A stretch of DNA of 64,000 bases from Malassezia japonica (GCF_029542785.1 NC_083376.1:1-64000); one strand, 5' to 3'; positions 30,406 to 41,374 are shown, counted from the stretch's first letter. Numbers and translations are program-made. Notes: generated by a model not told the origin, from the sequence alone.

Positions 30406-30869
30406 CAATACTGAGATTTACTCTTATTTCTCATCTCTTCTGTACAAACAACACGCGTCTCATGGCCTCTCATTAAGCATCCACTACTTTTATTTCTACT
30501 GTATAGCCCTATGATTCATTTAAAGTGTACTTATGATTAGTTTTTGATCTAAATATGTAACAACTATACTAGAAAATTGAATTATGCACAACCCATATGG
30601 TTTTGAGATGCGATGTAAACCAGAGTCCAAAGTGGCCCGTGCGTTCTGTCAAAAAAAGTTTTGCAAGTGTCACCAGATACATCAGTTGCTGGTTGGTCGG
30701 CACGATGCGGCGTTTGGTGATTGCACTAAAACAAAACAAAACAAAAATTTGAATCAAAAGCACGCCCACATACGGATCATGCTAAATTATCTTATTCACC
30801 AAAGTCGTTTCATCATGATGTTAATCCAGTGGTCCGGGGTAAGTGATCGCTACTAAAATTTACATTCTT
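30406..30869. other. Spacer after the capping enzyme gene
   Basis: AT-rich, including an A-rich stretch with AAAAC repeats at about 30729-30750. I find no gene. Confidence 0.4.
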
Positions 30870-31416
30870 TGAGTACGAGACCTTCATGGCTTTGACGATG
30901 AATTCCGGATCCAGGGTCTAGTTGGTCCTAAGCACCTCATTGGTTCTGGTAGTCCATTCAAGGTGCTGTTATACGGTTTCTTGGTCGGCGCAGCAGTTCC
31001 ACTTGACATGTGGCTGCTAGATCAACGCTTTCCCAAAGGCCTCTGGTGTCTGATAAATGCTCCGGTGATGATTTCGGGTGTTTGCGGTATCCCTCCAGCA
31101 GTTGGTATGCAGCACACAGCGCCAATCCTAATTGTTTTTCTCTCTCAATTCGTCTGGACACGATCCCATTCGATGACATGGAACAAGTACTATTACATAT
31201 TGGCAGCTTCGCTGGTAAATGTCTTTTCTACTGCTTTGGTGTTTATATTCTTTGCGGTACACTTGTATAAAAGGACCGAGCCAGCACTTTCTCAGCTCAG
31301 GATGGTGGGGAAACTCAGCGTACAAGAATGCAGCAGACTATAAGAGCACGCCCTACCTCGAAGCGCCCGAAGCTGTATTCGAAGGGACGCCTATCGGATT
31401 TGGACGACCAGCCTAG
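30870..31416 (+). pseudogene. Relic of an OPT transporter related to copy 3
   Basis: The stretch encodes the C-terminal fifth of an OPT protein in two frames. From about 30909 it reads GLVGPKHLIGSG.PFKVLLYGFLVGAAVPL, FPKGLWCLINAPVMISGVCGIPPAVGM, and SQFVWTRSHSMTWNKYYYILAASL in order with intact copy 3; after a frameshift near 31270 it continues as GPSQHFLSSGWWGNSAYKNAADYKSTPYL to a normal stop at 31416. A possible further frameshift near 30905 leads back to weakly matching sequence. The first 600 or so residues are missing. It is closest to copy 3 just downstream (GWWGNSAYKN.ADYK.TPYL is shared only with it), so it is a decayed tandem duplicate. Confidence 0.87.
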
Positions 31417-31881
31417 CTACACTGGCATAGGACGAAGTTTGGTGCTAGTTCAACGCCTCTTTACCCCACATTCTCCACTTCTGAGGTTAGCGCGGTATGA
31501 TTGATAATCTTATGTTCGCACGTCTCACTTGAGAGGATTATTGAATGAAAAAATTGTACTACAGTTGGGACTTGTCAGGCTTCCTAGCTCTATGGAATAT
31601 GTCACTGCCAGGCCTGACTCATACACCCATCGCATGTGCCTACGTGAGCTAGGTGCAGGGCTAGATGTTGGATTCTGATTGGCTTATCGAAATCGGGAAC
31701 TACGATTGCGTTATTATCCTGCAATATTTCGAAATGAAACGGCGCCTGCATGAGAAGCACGCTATCGTGACCTGCTATCATGGCCCTATCCCTCGAGAAT
31801 AGGCGCATTCTGCCACGGTATTTCATTACATTCACAGACACCTAGTTTCTTCTGACCACTGCGGGCTTCCTTTAGTGGCAA
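31417..31881. other. Upstream region of OPT transporter 3
   Basis: A 465-bp spacer with the promoter of OPT copy 3. A CTTATC (GATAAG) string lies at 31683-31688. No gene is seen. Confidence 0.35.
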
Positions 31882-34317
31882 ATGACACTGGAGAAAACGC
31901 CACTTGAGCGATGGATAGGCCATGTTGCAGGGCCACACGACGAGATAGGAGAAGTTTCGCCTGAGATGCCTAGGAGCCCCACAGAACCGTCTTTGCATCA
32001 TATCAAAAATGTTGTGCAAGATCGGTTCGAAGACCCCAATATGGATCATGACCTTGTCGAGGATGCGGAGCAAGCACTTGATTCCGATGACGTCAAGCTG
32101 GAAGCAAAGCTAGAACATCTGTTTGAAGATGACTCTCCGTACCCAGAAGTCCGAGCATCTGTGAGCAATGTGGATGACCCTCATATGCCCTACAATACAT
32201 TTCGGTTATGGCTTCTAGGGTTGCTTGTGATTATTGTTGTGCCTGGTCTGAACCAGCTGCTGAATATGCGTTATCCGACCACGACTGTGACACCCTACTG
32301 TGTGATGATTGTGGTATACCCTATGGGCAAATTTCTCGCATGGGCACTTCCCACGCGAGTATGGACAACCCGGTTTGGCTCATGGTCGTTGAATCCCGGC
32401 CCATTCAATGTGAAGGAACACACGCTGCTGGCGCTTATGACGCTTATGTCTTCCCATTCAGCATACGCCACCTCGATTCCTACTGTGCAGCGCTTTACTC
32501 TTGGCGTTGGAGACTGGGGTATTGGATATGGAATTCTACTGATTGTGAGCACGCAGCTCCTGGGCGTATCATTTGCGAGTTTTTGCCGTCGGTTCCTTAT
32601 TTGGCCTTCGCAGATGATCTGGCCTCAAAACCTCCCCAAAGCAGCGTTGCTCAACTCTTTACATGGTATTCAGACTTCACAAGGCGCCTTTCCTGGTGTT
32701 TCGCGCTTCAAGTTTTTCTGGCTTGCATTCGTCGTGTTATTCTTTTACCAGTTCTTCCCCACCTATATTTTTGCGATGCTGAGTATCGGAAATTGGTTTT
32801 GTCTCATTTCGCCCACAAATGTACCCCTAAACCAGATGCTTGGGTCTCAGTCTGGACTGGGTCTCCTTCCGTTTACGTTTGACTGGACTGTGGTTAACTC
32901 GGTGATTCATCCGCTGTACTCGCCGTGGTGGTCACTGGCCAATCTTCTCGGTGGCTTCGTCATCTTTTACGTGATTCTGTGCCCCGCGTTGTACTATTCA
33001 AATACGTGGAACATGAAGTACCTTCCGATGTTTTCCTCGTCTACCTTTGACCGGTTCGGGCAAAAGTACAATTCCAGTAATGTCTCTGTAAAGCTCCCCA
33101 GCGGCGGTTTACGATTCGTTCCTGAAATGTATGATAACTATTCAGGCCTGTATATTCCCTCTGCCCTTGCCATCAGCTACTTTCTGGCGTTTGCATCCGT
33201 GTCTGGTGTGATTGTGCATGTGACACTCTTTCATGGCAAAGCACTGTGGCGCCAGTTGCGCACGCCCCCCAAGGAAGCGAACGACGTGCACATGCGACTG
33301 ATGAATAAGTACAAAGAGGCGCCATACTGGTGGTATCTCGCTGTATTTTTGGTTGCGTTCGGCATGGGCGTGGGTTCTATTCACGGATGGCCGACGGGAA
33401 TGCATGCCGGGCATTTTGTTTTAGCGATCGTGATCGGCGCCGTCTTCCTCCTTCCTGTTGGCGTCGTGACAGCGATTTCGAACCAGGAAGTGGGCTTGAA
33501 TATGCTCTCAGAGCTCATCATTGGCTACATTCTTCCTGGATTCCCCATTGCCATGATGATTTTCAAGTCGACCATGTACACCGTGTCGTGGCAAGGTGTG
33601 CAATTCGCGATGGACCAAAAGCTGGCGCACTATATGAAAGTCCCGCCCCGTGCTACATTCATTGTACAGACCGTGGCAGCGACCGTGGGCGGTATCGTGA
33701 ACATCTTGGTCCAGCAATGGGCCTTTAGCAACATTGAAGGGATCTGTCGCACTGACCAACCCGACAAGTTTACGTGCGCGCCGAGTATGACGTTTGGCCA
33801 GGCGAGTATCGTGTGGGGCCTTATCGGCCCCAAGTACATGTTCAGCCCCGGCCGTCCGTATAATGCACTTCTCTATGGTTTTTTGGTCGGAGCGGCCGTC
33901 CCCCTCGTCATGTGGCTACTTGCTCTGCGCTTCCCTAAAGGCCCCTGGCGCCTGATCAATATCCCAGTGATGTTTGCGGGTATCGGCAGCATTCCCCCTG
34001 CGACCGGAATCCAGTACACGGCCCCGATCCTGGTTGGCTTCCTCACTCAATTTGTCTGGAAACGCTTCGGCTCGGTAACATGGAGTAAGTACAACTATAT
34101 CCTGGCCGCTGCGCTCGAAGGCGCCTCGGCCATTGCGGTCGTCTTTATCTTCTTTACGCTGCAGTTTCCCAAAGGCCCGAACCAGCACTTTCTCAATGCG
34201 GGATGGTGGGGTAACTCTGCGTACAAGAACACGGCAGACTACAAAGGCACGCCCTACCTCCACGTGCCAAAAAACGGTTTCCAGGGCACGCCTGCCCAGC
34301 TCGGCCTTGCTTCGTAG
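31882..34317 (+). CDS. Oligopeptide transporter, OPT family (copy 3 of 3)
   Basis: 811-residue OPT peptide transporter. Hydrophilic N-terminus to about residue 110, SPYPEVRASVSNVDDPHMPYNT, family signature NPGPFNVKEHTLLALM, GNWFCLISPTNVPLNQMLGSQSG, SNQEVGLNMLSELIIGYILPGFP and a closing GWWGNSAYKNTADYKGTPYL. Compared with copies 1 and 2 the position after CLI is SPTN rather than APDN, a change in a normally conserved loop. Third-position GC rises clearly from the 5' to the 3' half, so the gene straddles the shift from AT-richer subtelomere to GC-rich core. No introns or disruptions. Confidence 0.93.
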   Translation: MTLEKTPLERWIGHVAGPHDEIGEVSPEMPRSPTEPSLHHIKNVVQDRFEDPNMDHDLVEDAEQALDSDDVKLEAKLEHLFEDDSPYPEVRASVSNVDDPHMPYNTFRLWLLGLLVIIVVPGLNQLLNMRYPTTTVTPYCVMIVVYPMGKFLAWALPTRVWTTRFGSWSLNPGPFNVKEHTLLALMTLMSSHSAYATSIPTVQRFTLGVGDWGIGYGILLIVSTQLLGVSFASFCRRFLIWPSQMIWPQNLPKAALLNSLHGIQTSQGAFPGVSRFKFFWLAFVVLFFYQFFPTYIFAMLSIGNWFCLISPTNVPLNQMLGSQSGLGLLPFTFDWTVVNSVIHPLYSPWWSLANLLGGFVIFYVILCPALYYSNTWNMKYLPMFSSSTFDRFGQKYNSSNVSVKLPSGGLRFVPEMYDNYSGLYIPSALAISYFLAFASVSGVIVHVTLFHGKALWRQLRTPPKEANDVHMRLMNKYKEAPYWWYLAVFLVAFGMGVGSIHGWPTGMHAGHFVLAIVIGAVFLLPVGVVTAISNQEVGLNMLSELIIGYILPGFPIAMMIFKSTMYTVSWQGVQFAMDQKLAHYMKVPPRATFIVQTVAATVGGIVNILVQQWAFSNIEGICRTDQPDKFTCAPSMTFGQASIVWGLIGPKYMFSPGRPYNALLYGFLVGAAVPLVMWLLALRFPKGPWRLINIPVMFAGIGSIPPATGIQYTAPILVGFLTQFVWKRFGSVTWSKYNYILAAALEGASAIAVVFIFFTLQFPKGPNQHFLNAGWWGNSAYKNTADYKGTPYLHVPKNGFQGTPAQLGLAS

Positions 34318-34416
34318 CCCTGCGGCGTCTGGCGCCCGTCATTACATAAGCATACCTATATAGGGCAAAGTCTGGCCCAAGCGCCGCTTGTGGCGACCAG
34401 CCAGGGAAAGGTACCG

Positions 34417-36943
34417 ATGGACGAGGCGCTCCAGCCGTTCTTTACGGTGGGCTTTCCCTGTCACCTAGAGTCGCTTCCGACACTGCACTACAGTTTGGTT
34501 CCGAGTGAACATGATGAATCGAGCGACTCGGAGGATGAACTGAACGCCGGCCAAGGCATGCGGCTCCTGCCCCAGCTGGTGCCGAGTGAGCGCCAGCCGT
34601 GGCCCGTGATCATGCGCAATGCCAAGTCGGAGACTTTTATGGAGTCTGTAGACCAGTGGACGAAGCTGCTCGTGCTGCTGGATGCCGCCGATCCGGATCC
34701 TCACTTTACTGGGCTGCGCCGGTTCTTTGACACGCGCCTCGCCAAGGTGCTCCAAGAAGCGCCCAGGAGCCCCGAGGAGACCCTTTTTGCTTCGATGACC
34801 CTGGGAGAGAGCGGCCGCAACGGCTCGCCCGCTCCTCCCGAGCCCGAGGCGACCGGCGCTCCAGTCGAGCGCCGTGGCTCGTTTACGCCCGGACGGCTGC
34901 AGAAGCACTTTCAGTGGACACGGCGTCCCTCGCTTCCCGCGGCAATGCATTCGCGGCCGCAGGATACAGACATGGCGCCAGTCTCTCAGCCCAGATCGAT
35001 CCTGGGCTCGATGCGGCGTAGTTCGCGCCGTGGCGATGGGGACGCTGGTACTGTCAATACAGACATGTACGAGCTCTGGGTGGCGTCTGTACCCGATGAG
35101 ACTAATGCGCGATGCGTGCGCTTCAATGTGCGACTGGATTTGCACGCTGTGCGCCTTGCGCCCTCCCCTTCGATGGCCGAGCCCAAAAACGATGCGCGGA
35201 CGAAACGGGCGCCCGGCCTGGAGTTTACGCCCGTGGTGCGGGACGATACAAGCACACCTCCCACTGGCGCGCCGTCCACGGTCGAGTCGCTTGCGAGCGA
35301 TGAGGTGAGTGGTTCAGTTTCGCGGCGCTCGTTTGTGCATCGCATCCTCGACCGCGGCCTGCGCAAGTCGAGTGTTTCCGGCGCGCCAGCCGCATCGTCG
35401 CAAGCATGGATGCGGAACCACGACCATCTGGACCCCTATGGCCCCGAAAATGCCGAGGCGATCGACTCGGACGACGAGGTGGACCACCGGCGGGAGGACC
35501 GACCTGCGTCCGGCCCTCGGCGCAGCTCGTCGGGCAGTGCCGCGGCGCGCTCGCTCGGCACGCACGCGATGCCCTCCGACCTCGGTCGTGTCGAGGAGGA
35601 CTCGCTGTTTGAGCCGAGCGAGTACAACTCGGGGTTGCGCAGTATTATGCAAGACAGCAAAGCGACCACGTCTATGTATGATTCCGATGTACCTGGCGTC
35701 GGCGATGGCGAGGATTTTTTGGCGCTGCTGCGGCGTGCATCTGCGACGGTGCTGCGCCCCGGCACGCAGTCCAGCTGGAACCGCGGTGCGGACGATGCGC
35801 TGCCGTCGATACTCTCGTATGCCATGGCGCAGGCCTTTGGCTGGGAAGGTGTGCAGCACCTGTGCTATGGCGCTGGGAGTCTCTGTGCGCAAGAGCAAGT
35901 CTTTGCCCCCCTTGGGCGTGCAGCGGACATCAACTCGAGCATCAAAAAGAAGCACGATGCGGTGCTGTCCTGGCGCAGCAATGTGCAGGCTGGTGGCGAA
36001 GAGTTTACGGGCTTTCCGGGTGTGCCTGACCAGGACGTGCTGACGCCGCGTCTCGGCGACGAGCCCGACTCGCCTGTTGAGCTGCGCTCGACGGTAAGCA
36101 ACAACGAGACGCAATCGGATCCCAGCACGGACCCCGCCCCCCGTCTCGCGCGCAATGTGCTGGGCCGTACGTGGTCGGACTGGCACGCGCTCTTTTCGAG
36201 TATCTTTGGCTGGGTATCTGAGTACGAAACAACGCGCATCCGCAGTGGATTGGCGCATGAAATGGACCGCGAGGTCCCCCAAAACATCGTGGCTGTTTCG
36301 CGGCGCACCGGACGTGCGCAGCCCTCGCCGTGTGTCGAAGACGATGCGCTGAACGCTGCCCATGGCTTCCAGCGGCTACCCGGCATCCCCGAGGCGCTGC
36401 GCCACGGCCCCCAAGGCGAGGAGCACAGAGACTTTCGGTGGTCGCGCTCGCGGCTGCGCTCGAGCCATGTACATACACCGATCAGTGCGTATCGCGACTT
36501 ACCCAGTTATCAGCAGCGCATCCGTGCAGTTCTTTGTGCATCAGCTCGGCACGTCTCGGTGGGTATTTGAGAGTGCGTGGGAGCTGCAGTACCTTGACAA
36601 GTGCATCTTTGGTTCGGACATGATCCGGCAGCGTTTCCCCCCGCCCGGCGAGCAAGTCGTGCCTGCGGCGCATGCGTACCAGCCGAGTGCTGGCGAGCCC
36701 GACATCAGCACGCCGTGTCCCTACCCCAGCACATCCGGGGCGTGGAATACGCTCGCGTGGAGGAGCTGGCTCGCGACGCTGCGCGAAGGCCATGTCATTG
36801 TGCCTGCCGTGGCGTGGCAGGCATGGTGGACGCTGATTGCGGTGCTCAACGGTGCGGACCGCTCTGGGCGCTGGTACGACCTGCAGGTCAAGGCGCCCAA
36901 CGACAGTTTTGAGGACCTGGACCTTTCCTCTGTATATATCTAA
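34417..36943 (+). CDS. Large protein of unknown function, two exons
   Basis: Exons 34417-36484 and 36507-36943, joined over a 22-nt intron (36485-36506, GTGCGT start, CTTAC branch-like site, CCCAG end), give 834 residues. I do not recognise the family. The N-terminal part (about 1-115) looks folded (VGFPCHLESLPTLHYSLVPS; a region on ESVDQWTKLLVLLDAADPDPH), the middle is long and disordered with many Ser, Arg and acidic residues, with islands such as YELWVASVPDETNARCVRFNV, FLALLRRASATVLRPGT and WSDWHALFSSIFGWVSEYE. The C-terminal 145 residues, encoded by exon 2, again look folded and aromatic (FFVHQLGTSRWVFESAWELQYLDKC; WRSWLATLREGHVIVPAVAWQAWW). No signal peptide. The stop is 5 bp from the stop of the convergent neighbour. 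Confidence 0.75.
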
Positions 36944-36948
36944 TTGAT

Positions 36949-37608
36949 CTACGTATCCTTTTGGTTGAGTAGCGACAGGTACAGCGTCCAGGCGACACCG
37001 CACGTAGCCGAAAAAGGTACGCGCAGGCTGGGTTAGTCTGTGCACGTACCGTAGAGGTAGCACACCGAAGTTGAACATTTGGAGCATCGGCCAGACGGAC
37101 CAGTTGGCCCTGAGGGCCGGCCAATAGACCTGGGTGAGCTTTGCGACGTACGTCCTTGTATTTTTCCTCGATCGCCGACCAGGTACGGCGACCTTCCATA
37201 TAGCCCATCGACCCGACAAACACGGCCAGCGAGAGAGGCGCGCTGCGTGAGTGGAGCAACGTACAAGAGGAGCTGGTCGGTGAGCACGCGGCGCGCGAGG
37301 CCACCCCAGAGCATGCGCCCAGTGGCCGAGCGGATGTGGAAGTTGTGCTCCAGAAACTTGTTCCACTCCGCAAGTGCAGGCGCGACACCGCTGCCGAACG
37401 CGAGGAAGCGCGCGGAGCGGTGCCAGTCCCACGACACGGGCTGCGGCTCGGACTTGATAAGCTGCTTCTCCGCCTTCTTCTTTTCCTGCTCGCGGTCGAA
37501 CGTCTGTGCCAGAGCGTCGGCAACCACTGTGAGCGTGCCGTTGGTGACGATCAACGTCGCCCACGGGCGCGTCTCGAAACAGTGCTGGTACAGCGCGCCG
37601 ATCCGCAT
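36949..37608 (-). CDS. Mpv17/PMP22 family membrane protein, four exons
   Basis: A small integral membrane protein of the Mpv17/PMP22 family (Sym1 in yeast), found in the mitochondrial inner membrane or peroxisomes. Introns at 37243-37264, 37130-37151 and 37028-37049, each exactly 22 nt, yield 197 residues, the usual family length. Visible family features in order: LYQHCFETRPWATLIVTNGTL with the ADALAQ motif, an RFLAFGSGVAPALAEWNKFLE segment, DQLLFAPLSLAVF, WPALRANWSVWPMLQMFNFGVLPL and the closing VAWTLYLSLL. Without splicing the frame breaks after DQLLL and the Trp-Pro motif is lost. It starts 36 bp from the divergent EVE gene and stops 5 bp from the convergent unknown gene. Confidence 0.9.
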
Positions 37609-37644
37609 GCCGCAAAAAAGTTGGGAGTGGAGGCAAGGACTACC

Positions 37645-38389
37645 ATGGGGACCCACTGGCTTATGAAATCCGAGCCCGAGCCGCGCGTCGTGCAGGGCGT
37701 GGACGTGTCGTTCAGTGCAGATACCTTTGAAAAAGCCAAGGTCACGTCGTGGGAGGGCGTGCGCAACTACCAGGCGCGTCAGTTTCTGCGCGATGAAATG
37801 AAGGTAGGGCACGAGGTGCTGTTCTACCACAGCAACACCAAGCTCCCCGGCATTGCGGCGCTGGCCGAGGTGTGCCGCGACGGGTACCCCGACCCCACCG
37901 CGTGGGACAGCAAGCACCCTTACTACGACGCCAAGGCGACCGACAAGGCGAACCCCCGGTGGTTCCGCGTGGACGTGCGCTTTGTGCGCCGCCTCCCCTA
38001 CTTTGTCCCCCTTGCTCTCCTGCAGCACATTGCGCAGGGGCTGAGCGCGGAGCAGCGCAAGGACGTTGCGTACCTCTCGGACGAGCACCTGGCAGGCATT
38101 GCCGGCATGGCGCTGCTCAACCGCTCGCGGCTCAGTGTACAGGTACGTTGCGCGACTCATTCAGCCCGTCCAGACGAGCGCCTACGAGGCCGTGTGCCTC
38201 CTCGGCGACCACGGCAACTTTTCTACATGGCCCGGCAAGTGGAACGAGGACGGAGCAAAGCGGCGCCGCGCCGAAGCTAATACCCCCACCAAACGCGCCA
38301 AAATGAACCAGGATACCCGCGCGCCAAACGCCGCACCGCCCCCGTCAGACGCCGCTCCGCGGACGCGCCGCGCGCGCCGCTCGCCGTAG
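37645..38389 (+). CDS. EVE-domain protein (THYN1-like), two exons
   Basis: An EVE-domain protein, related to thymocyte nuclear protein 1; these domains bind modified bases in DNA or RNA. Exons 37645-38142 and 38165-38389 with a 22-nt intron (38143-38164) give 240 residues. The domain begins at once with THWLMKSEPEPR and contains the signature GVRNYQARQFLRDEMKVGHEVLFYHSN, then DPTAWD..HPYYD and PRWFRVDVRFVRRL, and closes after the intron with QPVQTSAYEAVCLLGD. The last 60 residues are basic and Pro/Ala-rich (KRRRAEANTPTKRAK; RTRRARRSP), probably a nuclear-localising tail. The promoter is shared with the Mpv17 gene across 36 bp. Confidence 0.9.
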
Positions 38390-38493
38390 TACTCGCCCAC
38401 GTGTGTCCGCCACGTTGCTGACATAATTGTACTAGGCACTTCGCCCACGCACTGGACAGCTCCGTAGCGCGCACCCTTGGCGACGCGGACGCC

Positions 38494-41232
38494 ATGCCGC
38501 TAGAGCATTTCGGTGCGACGCGTCAGCTGAGTGACTCGCATCGGGCGCCTCGCCCCCTGAGCGAGCCGGTTCCGCCGGACTCGTGGGGCAAAGGCGTAAG
38601 CCGTGCGGCCTCTGATGCACAGGCGCTGACCCAGGCGCGCGACCGGCTCCGGTCCGGGCGCAAGGCAGAGCGGGACGACGAAGACGACGCGATCCTCTCC
38701 AAGCTTACGGGTGTGAGCCGCTCCGTGTCCTGGGGCCGCTCGACGGCGAGTGGGCGCACAGCGCCGCAGACCCCGTCGGAACTCCGCACGCCCGGCGGAC
38801 GGCGGACGGCGTCGACGCGCATCCCGTCGGGCTCGCGGCTGCGCTCGCACCATGTGAGCGCGTCGCTGTCCATGTCGCCATCCGTGGCGCCGAACGATAT
38901 ACCCGAAGACCAGGACGTATTTAGCTCGCAAAAGTCGAGCCCCGCCTCGAGCGCGGCGCTCTCGCTGCGCTCGCTCTCGAGCCTGAGTCGCAGCAACTCG
39001 GTGCGCGAGCAGGACTCGTTTCCAGACAGCGAGCTGCGCAACTGGCGCGACCGCCCGAGCGGGAGCCTGTCGGACTCGCCCAAGGGCCTCGGCCTGCAGC
39101 AGCCCATTATCCTGAGCCCGACCGAGGCACCAGTCCTGTCGCCGCTTGATAACGCACCGCCGCTGCAGGTGAGTGACGAGAAGCGCGCGTCGTCGGAGCG
39201 TGCCGCGCCGCTGCTCTCGATCGAGCGCTTGGACCAGGCGCTCCCGCCGCTGCCGACGATCGACGTCGAGCAAATGTCGCCCCGGAGCCCGGTACCGGCG
39301 CTGGACCTCGCCGTGCCGGTATCCCCGCGCTCGGCGGCGCCACCGCTGAGCGAGAGCAGCACCCAGCAGCCGCCGCTCTTCTCCACGCCGGGCACCGCCG
39401 AGTCGTCGTTTGCGGCACAGACTCGCCGGAGCTTCCAAGAGGGCAACGCGGGCGGCCTGCCGCACGACATGTCCCAGTTTAATATTGCCCGGAAGCACGC
39501 AGGCTCCTTCCAGACACGCGCTTCCGGCGTAGACCTTTCGCAATCCATGCACTCGCTACAGCCCGACGAGGCGCCGAGCGAAGGCGGGAGCACCGGCACG
39601 GATCTGCGCCCGCGCTCCAAGCTTACGCGTTTCTTTTCGCGCATCTTTAATGAACAGCGCTCGCAGAGTGCCGGGAGCGACTCGGACAGCCTGCAGTCGT
39701 TCAGCCCCCAGGCCACCGGCACGGCCACGAGCCCGATTTCCGCACTGCATCCCGTGCCCCACCGCGACGGCTGGCGGTCGCCGCTGAGCGAGAGCAGCAT
39801 CCAGCGGCAGCCGTATGCGTCGACGCCATCGCTGATGCAGCTTACCTCGACGCAGGTGCTGCCGCGTCCCCCTCGCTCGCCAATGATGGCACCTATTCCG
39901 ACGCAGGACGACGACTTGAGCGAGGAAGAAGACCTACAGGCGATCCACGGCTTGACAACACGCAGCGCGACACCCGCACGCAGCCTGTCCCCGGTGACGA
40001 CGCGCGCCAACTCGTTTGCCAACTTGGCCGTGCCGCCGATGGCCGCGCCGCAGCCGCTCCTTGCGCCTGCGCTCCAGGATCTCGTGCGGGCCACCGATCG
40101 CTCACGAACGATTGATGACTATGATATTGGGGAAGATATGGGAAGCGGTGCGTACGGTTTTGTGCGCCGCGCGCGGCCGCTGTTTGCAGCGCCGGACGAC
40201 GAGCAGGACGTGGTGATCAAGTACATCGTCAAGAGCTGCATCCTCGCCGACTCATGGCGCCGGCACCGCACCTACGGCACGATCCCCGCCGAGATCTTTG
40301 TGCTGCTCCAGCTGCAGCACACACCCTATACACCTCAGGCGAAGCCCCCACCGTGGATCAAGGACAAGGCGCACTGGATCCACGTCCGTCAGCAGTTCCT
40401 TGCCAAGCAGCAGCGCGGCGAGCCTGCGGGGCACCCCGGCATCTGCCACCTCCTCGACTTTTTCGAGGACGAAGAATACTACTACCTGGTCATGCGGCGC
40501 TTCGGCGACGGCCAGGACCTGTTCGACTTTGTCGAGTCTTGTACCTATGGGCTGAATCCCAGCGATGTGCGCAGCTTTTTGGGACAAGTATGTGATGTGG
40601 TCGCCTATATGCACGCCAACAATATCGTGCACCGCGACATTAAAGACGAGAATGTAATCCTGGACCGCTACGGCATGACGCAGCTAATTGACTTTGGGAG
40701 CGCGGCGCGCATCCGCGCGAACCGCAAGTTTGACACCTTCTCGGGCACCATGGACTATGCCGCAGCCGAGATCATCCAAGGCGAAAAGTACTCGGGGCCC
40801 CCGCAGGACGTATGGGCTTTTGGCGTCACCGCCTACGTGCTCGTCTGCGGCGAATGCCCGTTCCGCGACGCACAGGAGGCCATGGCCGGCCTCAAGCCCG
40901 ATTCACGGCCCATGCAGGTCCTGCGCCACTTTTGCTTCGAGCAGCGCTTCCTGCCGCCCAGACCGCGCGCCTCGTCGGTGGACTCGCACTCGAGTGCAGA
41001 CGAGCCGGACGAGGAACCCGACGGCGGCGGAGGCCTAAAGCAGGTCTACGACCTCATCTGCCAATGTCTACAGCTCGACCCGGACCAACGGCCGACGGCC
41101 GCCGACCTCCTCCAGCACCGCTTCCTCGCCGGCGCCCGCGGCTGGCTCGGTGTGGAGGGCTGGCGCGCCGAGACACCGTCCGATCGGCCAGGGCGCTCGA
41201 CGGCCGTCAAAATGGGCCCGATGCATAGTTAA
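38494..41232 (+). CDS. Ser/Thr protein kinase, PAS-kinase-like
   Basis: A 912-residue protein with a long disordered N-terminus (about 1-535, Ser/Pro/Arg-rich, phosphorylation-type sequence) and a C-terminal kinase domain (about 540-885). The kinase motifs are complete: GSGAYGFV glycine loop, Lys576 in VVIKYI, HRDIKDEN with Asp715, DFGSAA with Asp733, and an AAEIIQG activation segment. The wording around the lysine (KSCILADSWRRHRTYGTIPAEIFVLLQLQ) and FGDGQDLFDFVE resembles the yeast PSK1/PSK2 and animal PASK kinases, which regulate sugar partitioning; I cannot find a PAS domain in the N-terminus. A CACGTG lies at 38398-38403. No introns are needed. The family call beyond kinase is moderate. 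Confidence 0.85.
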   Translation: MPLEHFGATRQLSDSHRAPRPLSEPVPPDSWGKGVSRAASDAQALTQARDRLRSGRKAERDDEDDAILSKLTGVSRSVSWGRSTASGRTAPQTPSELRTPGGRRTASTRIPSGSRLRSHHVSASLSMSPSVAPNDIPEDQDVFSSQKSSPASSAALSLRSLSSLSRSNSVREQDSFPDSELRNWRDRPSGSLSDSPKGLGLQQPIILSPTEAPVLSPLDNAPPLQVSDEKRASSERAAPLLSIERLDQALPPLPTIDVEQMSPRSPVPALDLAVPVSPRSAAPPLSESSTQQPPLFSTPGTAESSFAAQTRRSFQEGNAGGLPHDMSQFNIARKHAGSFQTRASGVDLSQSMHSLQPDEAPSEGGSTGTDLRPRSKLTRFFSRIFNEQRSQSAGSDSDSLQSFSPQATGTATSPISALHPVPHRDGWRSPLSESSIQRQPYASTPSLMQLTSTQVLPRPPRSPMMAPIPTQDDDLSEEEDLQAIHGLTTRSATPARSLSPVTTRANSFANLAVPPMAAPQPLLAPALQDLVRATDRSRTIDDYDIGEDMGSGAYGFVRRARPLFAAPDDEQDVVIKYIVKSCILADSWRRHRTYGTIPAEIFVLLQLQHTPYTPQAKPPPWIKDKAHWIHVRQQFLAKQQRGEPAGHPGICHLLDFFEDEEYYYLVMRRFGDGQDLFDFVESCTYGLNPSDVRSFLGQVCDVVAYMHANNIVHRDIKDENVILDRYGMTQLIDFGSAARIRANRKFDTFSGTMDYAAAEIIQGEKYSGPPQDVWAFGVTAYVLVCGECPFRDAQEAMAGLKPDSRPMQVLRHFCFEQRFLPPRPRASSVDSHSSADEPDEEPDGGGGLKQVYDLICQCLQLDPDQRPTAADLLQHRFLAGARGWLGVEGWRAETPSDRPGRSTAVKMGPMHS

Positions 41233-41374
41233 AGCCCGATCCGCCGTACTGCGTAGTCCAATGGCATTGTCAACGACGTCATTGTCCAGCACGTGATAGC
41301 GCCGCCTGCTCATCGTGCGGTTGGCGTAACGTAGTCTTTGTTCCGCTCGTGCCGTCAGAGGCGGCTTTGCCGGC

